The translations under genes were made by a program, and so were the position numbers. The notes beneath the pieces are model-generated. The model searched no databases, was not told where the DNA came from, and saw only the letters and a list, made by a program, of their open reading frames with translations. From the NCBI GenBank assembly GCA_965248775.1, contig OZ252150.1, positions 4,278,001 through 4,342,000 on the forward strand: 64,000 nt of DNA, given 5' to 3'. Below are positions 47,233 through 55,449 of the stretch, one piece after another. The stretch's first letter is position 1; each line of letters starts with the position of its first letter. Origin of the DNA: JBHHUI01 sp965248775 (lineage in GTDB: Bacteria > Chloroflexota > Anaerolineae > Anaerolineales > JBHHUI01).

Positions 47233-47265
47233 CTTCTCACAGGAGGGCCACTTTCGCACCGGAAA

Positions 47266-47569
47266 CTATCCTAGAGTTATTTACTATACGGTCCCGACGG
47301 GGGTCGAGACCGCGATCTACTTTTCAACATTAAGGTCTCGTATTAGGATATTTTCACGACTTTCGCCTACCCCGCTTGACAAACCTCCACCTTAGCGCCA
47401 ATAGGATGGTAGTATCGTCCGTGGCTCCCCGTGGGGGAGCGAACCCCGGCCGCTCAGCTTGCAGTCTTTAGGCGGCGAAGCTATCATCGCCACCTGATTG
47501 GCTGAGTTGAATGATCTCGGTGAGTTTGGTTTGCGACTCAGGCCGTACTCCCGACAGTTCTACAAACCA
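47266..47569. other. Intergenic region with a GC-rich hairpin
   Basis: No gene visible in 300 bases. A 7-bp stem GCTCCCC/GGGGAGC at 47424-47440 and a TTGACA hexamer at 47376 are the only structures seen. Confidence 0.4.
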
Positions 47570-47728
47570 CTAATCGTGCATGTTCAACCCGTGTACATGA
47601 CCTAGATCAGTCTCCACAAACGCCACGATCTCACCCTCACGAATAATCACGGTGAACTGAAGCGCCTTCGAGCCTTTTTCGCGCGCCAGCGAAGCGATGC
47701 GCGCTTGCAGCTTCTCGGCGTTGGTCAT
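47570..47728 (-). CDS. Small protein of unknown function, copy 1
   Basis: A 52-residue protein, MTNAEKLQARIASLAREKG, then SKALQFTVIIREGEIVAFVETDLGHVHG (in parts). I do not recognise it. A damaged second copy lies at 56025-56278, and the conservation of protein sequence between the copies argues for a real gene. The start is uncertain: the frame is open to 47902, and copy 2 seems to start further upstream. Confidence 0.55.
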   Translation of the reverse strand: MTNAEKLQARIASLAREKGSKALQFTVIIREGEIVAFVETDLGHVHGLNMHD

Positions 47729-48033
47729 TTCGCGAACTGGCGTAGTACTGTTCAACGACAGGCTGGAGTCTTCGCCGGGCGACCTATTCAGATACCTACC
47801 GGAGAAGCGGGTTGTTTCTCCAGAAACAGATTGACGCGGCTTCGCACAACATGTAGTGGCAATCCGATGCGTGGAACAGCGATACGTCGCGGGGAACGGC
47901 AAGATAAGGACAAGTTAATAACACGGCAGACTCGCGCCGTGACCTTGAGAGTGCGGCGTTTTTGCGTTAATAGAGTGTCGAATGTAGATTCGTATCAGAT
48001 ATTGCCAGACAATGAGAAGATTGCTTCTCATTC

Positions 48034-48172
48034 CTAATAACATCCGTTGGACGGGTGTTATACCGCTAATATTCTCAATAACATGAAGATATTCACGTTA
48101 TTAGGAAGGCTGCACAGCATAATACCCCCCACAGGTGTGATAGGTGGAATTTTTTCCGCCAAATAACATTGT
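48034..48172. repeat. attC-like inverted repeat before the methyltransferase cassette
   Basis: CCTAATAAC at 48034 and GTTATTAGG at 48099 are perfect inverted arms, and a GTTAGGGCG core lies at 48171. The TTAGGGCG at that core matches CGCCCTAAC at the end of the next cassette (50481), as expected for one integron cassette. The internal pairing is less clear than at the other two sites. Confidence 0.4.
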
Positions 48173-48297
48173 TAGGGCGTTAAAACTATTTCAACAAGAG
48201 ATAATATTATGACAAAAGATATTTTTCAATCGATAAGCTATAGTGGACCCCAGAATCTAGACACGAAAACACGTCGGGCTAAGGTACACTGCCAGCC

Positions 48298-48612
48298 ATG
48301 ACAAAGAAGAAAACCCGCACCCACTACAGCGCCGAACGGAAAGCCCAGATCGTTCTCGAACTACTGCGGGAAGAGCGCACATTCGCGCAGATCGCCGCTG
48401 AGTATGGCATGCACGTCAATATGCTCCGCAAATGGAAAGCGCAGGCGGTCGAGCGCTTACCTAGCGTGTTCAGCAACGAGAACCACACGATGCGCGAGCT
48501 CGAGGCGGCACACGAGAGCGAACGCGAAGCGCTGTATGCGCAGATTGGCCGGCTGACGACGCAGTTAGCCTGGCTCAAAATAAAATCTGGCCTCAACGTC
48601 ATCGAGAAGTGA
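48298..48612 (+). CDS. IS3 orfA
   Basis: A 104-residue protein with an N-terminal HTH (HYSAERKAQIVLELL, FAQIAAEYGMHVNMLRKWK) and a C-terminal coiled-coil-like segment ending in QIGRLTTQLAWLKIKSG. It is the DNA-binding half of an IS3 transposase. The frame is intact. The orfB part starts 10 bases later. Confidence 0.85.
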   Translation: MTKKKTRTHYSAERKAQIVLELLREERTFAQIAAEYGMHVNMLRKWKAQAVERLPSVFSNENHTMRELEAAHESEREALYAQIGRLTTQLAWLKIKSGLNVIEK

Positions 48613-48907
48613 GCGACTGACGATGGTCGAACGCGAGAATGCTGAGCTATCGCTCGCAACCCAGGCCGATCTGTTGGGTATCAGTCGCTCCAGTTTGTAC
48701 TACGTCCCGGTCCCGCCGTCACCGGAAGAGTTGTACATCAAGTGCCGCATCGATGAAATCTACACTGCCCATCCCTTCTACGGTTCGCGCAAGATCCTGG
48801 CCGTATTGCGACGCGAGATGACCATCAATCGCAAAGCAGTCCAACGTCATATGCGCGAAATGGGGTTGGCAGCCATCTATCCGGGCCCGAATCTGAGCAC
48901 ACCGTCC

Positions 48908-48933
48908 CGGGGCCGGGTCACGGGAAACGAGCT
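48908..48933 (+). repeat. 26-bp insert in orfB, weakly palindromic
   Basis: Defined by frame: 26 bases separate TPS from KQHAVFPYLL. Inner TCCCG/CGGGA pairing is present but the CCAGT/ACTGGG arms are not, so it may be a diverged or different insert. Confidence 0.4.
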
Positions 48934-49041
48934 AAGCAGCACGCTGTTTTCCCCTATTTGTTGCGCGGAGTGGCGATCACGCAGCCAAATCAGGTCTGGG
49001 GAATCGACATCACCTATATCCGCCTCCGCGGCGGCTGGATG

Positions 49042-49067
49042 CCCAGCCCCGGACAGGCTGGACGGGG
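49042..49067 (-). repeat. Interleaved-palindrome insert in orfB (26 bp)
   Basis: On the minus strand the arms run CCCCGT, CCAGC, CCGGGG, CTGGG. It lies between the ATG and TAC codons of GGWM|YLVAV, and shifts the frame by two. Confidence 0.65.
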
Positions 49068-49297
49068 TACCTCGTGGCTGTGCTGGATTGGTTCTCCCGC
49101 TACGTGGTCAGCTGGGAGCTCGACCAGACGCTGGAAATGCCATTCGTGTTGCGCGCAGTCGAGCGGGCGCTGGCAGCGGCCACGCCGACGATCTGGAACA
49201 GCGACCAGGGCAGCCACTTCACTAGCCCGCAGTACATTGACCGGCTCCAAGCGGCCGGTACACAAATCAGTATGGATGGTCGCGGCCGTGCGCTCGA

Positions 49298-49321
49298 CCT
49301 CGTCCAGTCGACGAGACTGGG
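49298..49321 (+). repeat. 24-bp interleaved-palindrome insert at the D-N motif
   Basis: Arms CTCGTC, CCAGTC, GACGAG and GACTGG overlap by one base at each junction. It splits CTCGA and CAATATC, so the RALDNIF of the transposase becomes RALD-LVQSTRLG-NIF in frame. The same 24 bases, in the reverse orientation, are at 57656-57679. Confidence 0.85.
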
Positions 49322-49528
49322 CAATATCTTCACCGAGCGGCTGTGGCGGACGGTGAAATACGAGGAGGTCTATCTGCACGACTACGACAGCCCGCGCGAA
49401 GCACGGCAGGCTCTGATACGCTACTTTCGCTTCTACCGTGCGGAGCGTCCGCATCAATCACTCGACTATCTCACCCCGGCGCAGGTGTACTTCGGGGAAC
49501 GCACGCTGCTGAACTGACACCGATTTCG

Positions 49529-49581
49529 CTGTGGACATGTGGACAACTGAGAATGCGCCAGTTGCCCACATGTCCACAGCA
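49529..49581. repeat. Long hairpin between orfB and the right end of IS3 element 2
   Basis: A 22-bp inverted repeat with one mismatch starts GCTGTGGACATGTGG and encloses a nine-base loop. It lies inside the element, after the orfB stop. It may regulate transcription into the flanking gene. Confidence 0.6.
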
Positions 49582-50483
49582 CTACGGCGACCATTTATGT
49601 CCACGACTCACGAAAGGAGAATGCACCTTACGCCAGGCCATTTTTCTGTCTTGACAAAGGGGTCCACCATAAGCTCTCTAGATGCAGAAGGTGTGCAACG
49701 AATTGTCGACAGACTCGAGTATAGAGGGAAGGATGAAGCTTTTGTCGCAATGCGTGAGGAGTATTTGCGCCATATGAATATAGCCCCCAATGCAGATGTT
49801 CTCGATTTGGGTTGTGGTACGGGTGTCGTGGCGCGTGCACTTGCTACCCGTGAAAACTTTTCTGGAAAGATTATCGGGGTCGACTATAGCAATGAGCTGA
49901 TTGATGCAGCGCAACAATTAGCGACAGAGGAAGGGATTAACGATCGAGTAGATTTTCGGGTTGGCGATGCGTCAGCTTTGGAGAATGAGGACGAAAGCTT
50001 TGACGCGGTGATCCTTCACACATTAGTCAGTCATGTTCCCGACCCCGTTGCTGTCGTTTCCGAGGCGCGCAGAGTTGCACGCCCGGGTAGTCTGGTTGCT
50101 ATATTTGATGGTGACTATGCATCGATAACTTATGCAACAGGGGATCACAAATTAGATGCCGAAATGGTCGATGCAATACTTGATGCGATTGTGGCAAATC
50201 CGTATGTTATGCGGGAGTTGCCCTCTATATTGAGGGGTGAGAGACTAGAAATAGAGAGCTTTACGCCGAACATTCTGGCGGAGGCAGGAGTAGGTGCTTT
50301 CTTTTCCTCCATGGCCGAATCGTATGTGCCAATGGTCATAAGATCACAAACTGCTCCAGAAGCGAAGGCAAATAGATGGCTCAATGTCTACCGGGAAACT
50401 GTTTCGACGAATACTTCTTTTGCATCATGTAATTACCATACGTATTTGGCTAGACGGCCTCTCTGATTCATTCAGATATCGCC

Positions 50484-50671
50484 CTAACATCTGCTCCCAT
50501 TGGACGCGGCTTCCGCCGCGAGAATTTAGGTGCGATTCTCCTTGGCGGTGTATATCCCAATTGAACCGTCATGCTCTCGCTCGCCGCCGTGTCCCCCCGG
50601 CCCAGTTCTTCCGGGACTGGGTGGCGCGGACGCCAGTACGCGACTAGGGCGCCACTGAAGCCAGATGTTGG
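50484..50671. repeat. attC-like site after the methyltransferase cassette
   Basis: CTAACATCTG at 50484 and CAGATGTTGG at 50662 pair with one mismatch, and CGCCCTAAC at 50481 matches the start of the cassette at 48171. The internal length of 188 bases is enlarged by a 26-bp palindromic insert at 50596-50621. An inner GCGGCTTCCGCCGC hairpin is also present. Confidence 0.5.
50596..50621 (+). repeat. Interleaved-palindrome insert in the attC-like site (26 bp)
   Basis: Arms run CCCGG, CCCAGT, CCGGG, ACTGGG. This is a non-coding location, showing that the inserts are not limited to genes. Confidence 0.65.
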
Positions 50672-50721
50672 AACTTTCCTACCCTTTAGTAATGCCCAAT
50701 AAATAAATCAAGGAAGAATGG

Positions 50722-51327
50722 ATGAGTGAATATGTATTATCTGCTTTTGTTTTTGGATTAACCGCAGGATTTAAACCCGGCCCTTTGGGAATTGTGGTGA
50801 TTCAACAGACATTAACACATGGATTAAAATATGGTATTAGAGCTAGTCTTGCACCGATTATTACAGACGGTCCAATAATATTTGCAGCACTTGCCATACT
50901 TACGCTATTCAAAGATATTGCACTATTTGTTGGTTTATTAAGCTTTATTGGGGGCTTATATTTATTGTGGCTTTCTTTAAAAATACTGAAACTAAAAGAA
51001 ATTAATGTTTCAAAATCATTAGGCACCCCCACGTCTCTTGCAACAGCAATCAAGGTCAACTTACTTAGTCCAAATCCTTATTTGTTTTGGTTTACAGTCG
51101 GTGGTGCTTATCTAGCTCGTGGAAACCAAGCTGAATCTGTTGTCTTTGTTGTTGTAGCTATAGGAACATTAGTTTTGGTAAAAATGGTTGTAGCATGGGT
51201 TGCGTCTAATTTTCGAAAATTGTTGGATAGCCAAGCGTATTTGTGGGTTATGCGTGTACTTGGCGGATTGCTTTCAATCTTTGGTTTACTGATGTTAAAC
51301 CAAAGTTATAATGTGCTTTTCAAATAA
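50722..51327 (+). CDS. LysE-family amino acid exporter-like protein
   Basis: A 201-residue membrane protein with six hydrophobic helices and the LysE motif FKPGPLGIVVIQQTLTHGL near residue 19. The conserved SPNPYLFWFTVGG sits in the middle. It is clearly AT-richer than its neighbours, a sign of lateral transfer. AAGGAAG precedes the start. It lies in the integron-cassette-like run and may confer resistance to a toxic compound. Confidence 0.85.
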   Translation: MSEYVLSAFVFGLTAGFKPGPLGIVVIQQTLTHGLKYGIRASLAPIITDGPIIFAALAILTLFKDIALFVGLLSFIGGLYLLWLSLKILKLKEINVSKSLGTPTSLATAIKVNLLSPNPYLFWFTVGGAYLARGNQAESVVFVVVAIGTLVLVKMVVAWVASNFRKLLDSQAYLWVMRVLGGLLSIFGLLMLNQSYNVLFK

Positions 51328-51398
51328 AAATTCTAACAATAGCTTCCAGCGGCTGCCGTGGTCAGTCAAGCCTTTATCAAGGAGAAAGGAGATTTGAA

Positions 51399-51623
51399 AT
51401 GGATGAGAGGACCCGAACAATCGGGATTGGAGCAGGACTTGGCATCGTTATTGGGGTTGTAGTTGGAGCAGTAACCGGCAACGTAGGTATTTGGATCGTC
51501 ATCGGACTTATAATAGGCGCTGCTATTGGAACCACGATTGGTTCGCGTATGGCAAGTCAGGCGTCCGAAGACAATGGTGATAATCGACCAAATAGTCTGC
51601 CAAGCGAATCATACGAAGACTAG
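51399..51623 (+). CDS. Small glycine-zipper membrane protein
   Basis: A 74-residue protein with a central glycine-rich hydrophobic region (residues 8-50, repeated GIGIGxxxG and GAxxG patterns) and a hydrophilic acidic tail. AAAGGAG lies ahead of the start. Such glycine-zipper proteins insert in membranes; function is unknown. It is a cassette gene, bounded downstream by an attC-like site. Confidence 0.6.
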   Translation: MDERTRTIGIGAGLGIVIGVVVGAVTGNVGIWIVIGLIIGAAIGTTIGSRMASQASEDNGDNRPNSLPSESYED

Positions 51624-51652
51624 CTGCAGCGAACTGACCAGTGATTCACGCC

Positions 51653-51742
51653 AGCTAACAACTCGCTGGAGCGGACCGGGCGTCAGTTGACGATGAAGGT
51701 GCGAGTAGATTAGCTGGTCCGCGCAGCTCGCAGCCGTTATGC
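51653..51742. repeat. attC-like site between the glycine-zipper and OsmC cassettes
   Basis: AGCTAACAACTCGCTG and GGAGCGGACC on the left pair with GGTCCGCG, CGAGCTGCG-like sequence and CCGTTATGC on the right. The GTTATGC core at 51736 and the bipartite, bulged pairing are typical of attC sites, although the outer arms do not fit the RYYYAAC consensus perfectly. Confidence 0.55.
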
Positions 51743-51794
51743 GCCGGTCCACTCCGGGTAGGACGGGCGCACCTCACAAGAAGGAGCCAGGGTC

Positions 51795-52322
51795 TTGGCA
51801 AACAGACAGACAGAAGCTACCCCCACCGGTCAGATCCGCCACATTGAGGTCGTTGCGGAGGCTACTACCATTGAAGGCTGGCTGAAGCGAGTCGTCGCAG
51901 GACAGAAAGGTTCCGAACGCTTCACCTTCATTAGCGATGAGGGTTCATATATGCCAGGCGGTGAGGGCACCGCGCCTACACCACTTACCTATTTCACTGC
52001 TGGGGTCGCGCTTTGACTACTCTCACAAGTGTCGCAGGTTGCGGCAAAGCGAGGACTTCGGTTACAGAACGAAAGGGTGGAGGTCATCGCATTGTTCAAA
52101 GAAGAGGGGTCGGTTCTTGGAGGTACGCAGCGCGGCACGTCTGAGGGTTTCTCAATAGAGTTCTCACTTGACAGTGACGAGCCCGAGCATAAGATCGCAG
52201 AGCTGATCCGACTTGCTCATGGCATGTGCTTCACGGAATATGCCCTTTCTCAGGCGGTGCCGCTCAGGTGGAGCCATCATCTCAACGGGAAGCCTCTAGA
52301 GGTTAACTCCCTCGGTGCGTGA
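51795..52322 (+). CDS. OsmC-family peroxidase, probable selenoprotein (in-frame TGA)
   Basis: The frame from TTG 51795 (AAGGAG upstream) runs to 52322, 175 residues, with one internal TGA at 52014. The sequence TPLTYFTAGVAL-x-LLSQVSQVAAKRG places the TGA at the peroxidatic cysteine of OsmC proteins, and the second conserved cysteine is in GMCFTEYAL. A hairpin at 52031-52045 follows. OsmC-like selenoproteins are known from marine metagenomes. If selenocysteine is not inserted the gene would be a pseudogene. Confidence 0.7.
52014..52045 (+). promoter_or_regulatory. Candidate SECIS element after an in-frame TGA
   Basis: A 6-bp stem (GTCGCA with TGCGGC, including one G-U pair) has a GGT loop starting 20 bases after the TGA. 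Bacterial SECIS elements need a loop with G in the first two positions, 16-37 bases from the TGA; this fits. Confidence 0.6.
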
Positions 52323-52519
52323 CTCTGTCACCCCATCGCCTACTGATAAGCTGCAGTGTCAAGGGTCAATCTTCATTCTGCCTGATTAGCCGTAATCATC
52401 GGGCTGGGGGTAGTGTACCCTCTCGGGCATAATAATGGGCAACGTGCAGCGTTGTCCAAGGTCTGGGGGTGGACGGGGCGCCCGACATACTTGTCACGTT
52501 GCAAGCGCCAGCGCAGTCA
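52323..52519. other. Short intergenic stretch before the HD-GYP/GGDEF gene
   Basis: About 200 bases with no recognisable gene. No attC-like repeat is seen after the OsmC gene, so the cassette array ends or is truncated here. The frame of the downstream gene is open back to 52435 but without support. Confidence 0.4.
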
Positions 52520-52545
52520 CCCAGTCACGAATGCACTGGGTTGTG
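52520..52545 (-). repeat. Interleaved-palindrome insert directly before a start codon (26 bp)
   Basis: On the minus strand arms are CACAA, CCCAGT, TTCGTG and ACTGGG. The insert ends one base before ATG 52546 and would replace the normal spacing between a ribosome site and the start. Confidence 0.6.
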
Positions 52546-55449
52546 ATGAGCCGAGCTGCGAGTAATAGACTGTCCACTGAAACGGGGAAACTCCACGCCA
52601 CGACCGCTAATCCTGTTCGCTTCCACAAAAGCTTGGGTGCGCGCCTACTTGCCGCGTTGGCGCTCATCGCCTTGATTTCCATCGCAGGGTTGGGCCTGGT
52701 TGCCTATTCTTCTGCGCGCACCAGCCTGGAAGCGCGCGTCACCGCACAGCTCACCTCCATCGCCGACCTCAAGAAAGAGCAGATCAACATCTGGATCCTG
52801 GAGCGCCGGGGCGACGCCCGTTCGCTTGCGGTCAATAAGCTCAACCAAGAGCACCTCACCGAGATCCTCTCGCCGGATGTCTCGGCAGACCGCAAAGCGG
52901 AACTCGCCGCCTTTACCACCGAAGGCCTGGTCGGTATGCAACAAGCACGCACGGGCTACAGCCAGATCGTATTTGTAGACGCCAATGGAATCGTGGTACT
53001 TGCCACCGAACCGACTCTGGTGGGCCAACTTACAATCCACTCAACGACCTTCCAGGGATTGCTATCCTCCTCATTTGGCGAATTCGTAGAGGATATCCAC
53101 TTAGAGTCTGATATGGGCTTGATCACCATGGACTTCGGCCACGTATTACATGCCGTGGACCCACACACCAACGAGGAAACCGAAGAAATCATCGGAGCGG
53201 CAATCATCACAGTGGATATGGAGGAAACCATCTATCCCCTTGTCCGTGCCTGGCCGGGCATGGGAACGACCGGCGAGACGTTGCTTATCCGCGCCGAGGG
53301 CGACAGCACGCTCTTTCTCAACAACTTGCGCTTCGAAGAAGACGTCGCGCTCAACCTGCGAGTGCCGCTCGCCTCGCCGAATGCCAAATCCGCACATCTG
53401 GGCTCGCGTGGTGCCGAGGGCATCATCGAGACGCCTGACTACCGCTCCGTGCCGGTGTTGGCCGCCTACCGTCACATTCCCGGTATCAACTGGGGCTTCG
53501 TCGCCAAACAAGATGCCACTGAGGCTTTTGCGCCGGTGGACGCACTCGCGGTCCGCATAGGGCTAGTGGCGGGAGCCGTGCTTCTCGCGGTATTGCTGAT
53601 CTCGGTCGCCCTTGCACGCACGCTGACGCTGCCCTTAGCGGGACTGGTACAAGCAACGCAAGCGGTCGCCGCCGGTAAAATGATGATGGAGATTGATGTG
53701 GCGCGCATGGACGAGATCGGCGTGTTAGCTAACTCGTTCCAGGAAATGGTGGATTCACTGGACCAACGCCAACTGCAGGTTCAAGCGGCGGCCATTGAGA
53801 ACGTGCGCCTGTTCCATGAGCTGGACGCCTCCTACGATCATACCCTCGACGCACTGGTGGCCGCGCTTGACGCGCGCGACAAGGAAACCGAGGGCCACTC
53901 ACAACGCGTCGTTAAAAACACCCTCACCCTTGCTCGCCGCTTGAACCTACCGGAAGACCAACTGGCCACGATCCGGCGCGGCGCGCTGCTGCACGATATC
54001 GGCAAGATCGGCGTCCCCGATGCGATCCTGCACAAACCCAGTCCGCTCAACGAAGACGAATGGGTCGTCATGCGACGCCACCCCGTTTTCGGAGAGCGAA
54101 TATTGCGCGGGATCGCATTCTTGGATCAGTCGGTGGATATTGTGTGTACACACCACGAGCGCTGGGATGGCACGGGTTACCCGGCGCGCATCGCCGGTAC
54201 CGATATTCCGTTGGGCGCCCGCATCTTTGCCCTCGCGGACACGCTCGACGCGATCACGTCCGACCGCCCCTATCGAGCCGCGCAATCATATGCCGTAGCC
54301 CGCGCTGAGATCGAGGCCGGCAATGGCACACAGTTCGACCCGCGCGCGGTTGAGGCCTTCTCGCAAGTCCGTGAAGAGGACTGGGTGTTCATGCGCACTT
54401 CGCCGCCGCCGGGCACCTCGCCCTTATTGGCCGAGCTCCCGGCTCTTGCACCGCTCCCATCCGAGCTGGACGCCCTCAATCGGATGATTCGCGCCGTGAG
54501 CGGGTCGCTGGAACTTAATGACGTCCTGCGCGAGGCGGCGCGCGCCGCCGTGGAAACACTGGGCGCAGCGGCCAGTGCGCTCTTCCTCTACAACCCAAAA
54601 ACCGACAGCCTCTCACTCGCCGATGACCACGGCCTACCCTCCACACTCAAGACCCGTTTCGCCCAAGTTCCGGTGCTCGGTTTTCACAACGAGAGCGTGG
54701 TACGTGAAGGTCGCATGCGCATATTCGACGATCCCGCCGAAGTGGATGAGTTTGTAGAACTCGGCATCCCCACCTTGCACCCGGATTGGGGCCAATATCT
54801 GTGTGTGCCGCTGACCAATGATGGGACGGTCAATGGCGTAATGGGGCTGTTTGACCGCAGACCGCACATCTTTGACGAGCACGATCTGATTCTGTATCAA
54901 GCCCTGGGCGAGCACGTTGGGCGGGCTATCGCCCACGCGCACCTGCACGAGTCCGTGCGGCAAATGGCAAACACCGATGCCCTCACCGGCGCCCGCAATC
55001 GACGCTATCTGGACGATTTCCTGGAAATGGAGCTTATGCGTTGGGCACGTTATCGTAGTGGCGGCGCGCTTATCATGCTGGACTTGGACGGCTTCAAGGG
55101 ACACAACGACGCGCACGGTCATCTGGAAGGGGACGAAGCATTGCGCCAACTTGTGCGCGTACTGCACGAGAACATGCGCGCCGTGGACATGGTGGCACGA
55201 TACGGCGGGGATGAATTTGCCGTCGTGCTGCCGGAAACGGACAGAGAAGGCGCGCTGGCCATCGCAGAGAAACTACGCGCTGCGATTGAGGCGCATGTGT
55301 TCCCCCACAGCCACCTCACAGCCAGTCTCGGAGTGGCAGCTTGGTCGCACGATTCTGCATCCACCGTCTCGCCCGAAACCCTCATCGCCCAGGCCGATCA
55401 GGCTCTTCTGCGCGCCAAACAACACGGAGGCCACCAGATAAGCGTGTAA
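52546..55449 (+). CDS. Membrane HD-GYP and GGDEF signalling protein
   Basis: About 967 residues. A first membrane helix (about residues 25-47), an extracytoplasmic Cache-like sensor, and a second helix near residue 350 are followed by a HAMP domain. An HD-GYP phosphodiesterase domain has ALLHDIGKIG and HHERWDGTGYP. A GAF domain comes next and a C-terminal GGDEF diguanylate cyclase domain ends the protein (MARYGGDEFAVVLPE with the intact GGDEF). It would make and degrade cyclic di-GMP in one chain. The start is taken at ATG 52546, which follows the palindromic insert. Confidence 0.9.
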   Translation: MSRAASNRLSTETGKLHATTANPVRFHKSLGARLLAALALIALISIAGLGLVAYSSARTSLEARVTAQLTSIADLKKEQINIWILERRGDARSLAVNKLNQEHLTEILSPDVSADRKAELAAFTTEGLVGMQQARTGYSQIVFVDANGIVVLATEPTLVGQLTIHSTTFQGLLSSSFGEFVEDIHLESDMGLITMDFGHVLHAVDPHTNEETEEIIGAAIITVDMEETIYPLVRAWPGMGTTGETLLIRAEGDSTLFLNNLRFEEDVALNLRVPLASPNAKSAHLGSRGAEGIIETPDYRSVPVLAAYRHIPGINWGFVAKQDATEAFAPVDALAVRIGLVAGAVLLAVLLISVALARTLTLPLAGLVQATQAVAAGKMMMEIDVARMDEIGVLANSFQEMVDSLDQRQLQVQAAAIENVRLFHELDASYDHTLDALVAALDARDKETEGHSQRVVKNTLTLARRLNLPEDQLATIRRGALLHDIGKIGVPDAILHKPSPLNEDEWVVMRRHPVFGERILRGIAFLDQSVDIVCTHHERWDGTGYPARIAGTDIPLGARIFALADTLDAITSDRPYRAAQSYAVARAEIEAGNGTQFDPRAVEAFSQVREEDWVFMRTSPPPGTSPLLAELPALAPLPSELDALNRMIRAVSGSLELNDVLREAARAAVETLGAAASALFLYNPKTDSLSLADDHGLPSTLKTRFAQVPVLGFHNESVVREGRMRIFDDPAEVDEFVELGIPTLHPDWGQYLCVPLTNDGTVNGVMGLFDRRPHIFDEHDLILYQALGEHVGRAIAHAHLHESVRQMANTDALTGARNRRYLDDFLEMELMRWARYRSGGALIMLDLDGFKGHNDAHGHLEGDEALRQLVRVLHENMRAVDMVARYGGDEFAVVLPETDREGALAIAEKLRAAIEAHVFPHSHLTASLGVAAWSHDSASTVSPETLIAQADQALLRAKQHGGHQISV

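Larger units (their letters stand above)
44170..47265 (-). mobile_element. Tandem pair of ISNCY-type elements in one target site
   Basis: One 9-bp repeat, CTATCCTAG, flanks the whole block (44161-44169 and 47266-47274). Outer ends are inverted: TTTCCGGTGC at the left and GCACCGGAAA at the right. Two nearly identical copies meet at about 45726 with CGCACCACC shared, and the inner copy-2 left end lacks the outermost 14 bases. The block therefore looks like an in-place tandem duplication. Confidence 0.8.
48623..49517 (+). pseudogene. IS3 orfB with three short inserts (26, 26 and 24 bp)
   Basis: The orfB transposase begins MVERENAELSLATQ. Its three frames join through short inserts at 48908-48933, 49042-49067 and 49298-49321. 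Removing them gives LSTPSKQHAVFPYLLRG, then GIDITYIRLRGGWMYLVAVLD, and the RALDNIFTERLW motif. The catalytic residues are D in GIDIT, D in WNSDQGSHFTSP and the downstream glutamate. Two inserts shift the frame and one keeps it. Confidence 0.8.
48244..49666 (+). mobile_element. IS3-family element 2, inserted in a methyltransferase gene
   Basis: Inverted ends start TGGACCCC at 48244 and finish GGGGTCCA at 49666, with inner similarity (AGACA...GAAAA). The element is about 1420 bp and carries orfA, a damaged orfB with three palindromic inserts, and a long hairpin before the right end. Confidence 0.8.
48209..50466 (+). pseudogene. SAM-dependent methyltransferase cassette interrupted by an IS3 element
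   Basis: ATG 48209 with a purine-rich leader gives MTKDIFQSIS, then the IS3 element (48244-49666) intervenes. After it the frame resumes ISSLDAEGVQRIVDRLEYRG. ATAAGCT is present on both sides (48233 and 49669), so the original gene reads QSISSLDAEG. The methyltransferase has VLDLGCGTGVVARAL and IIGVDYSNELIDAA, a class I SAM site. Substrate is unknown. It sits between attC-like sites, so it is a cassette gene. Confidence 0.75.

Noticed and set aside
49531..49668. Methyltransferase start at 49,531 or 49,621
   Set aside because: These bases lie inside IS3 element 2; the true start is at 48,209 before the insertion.
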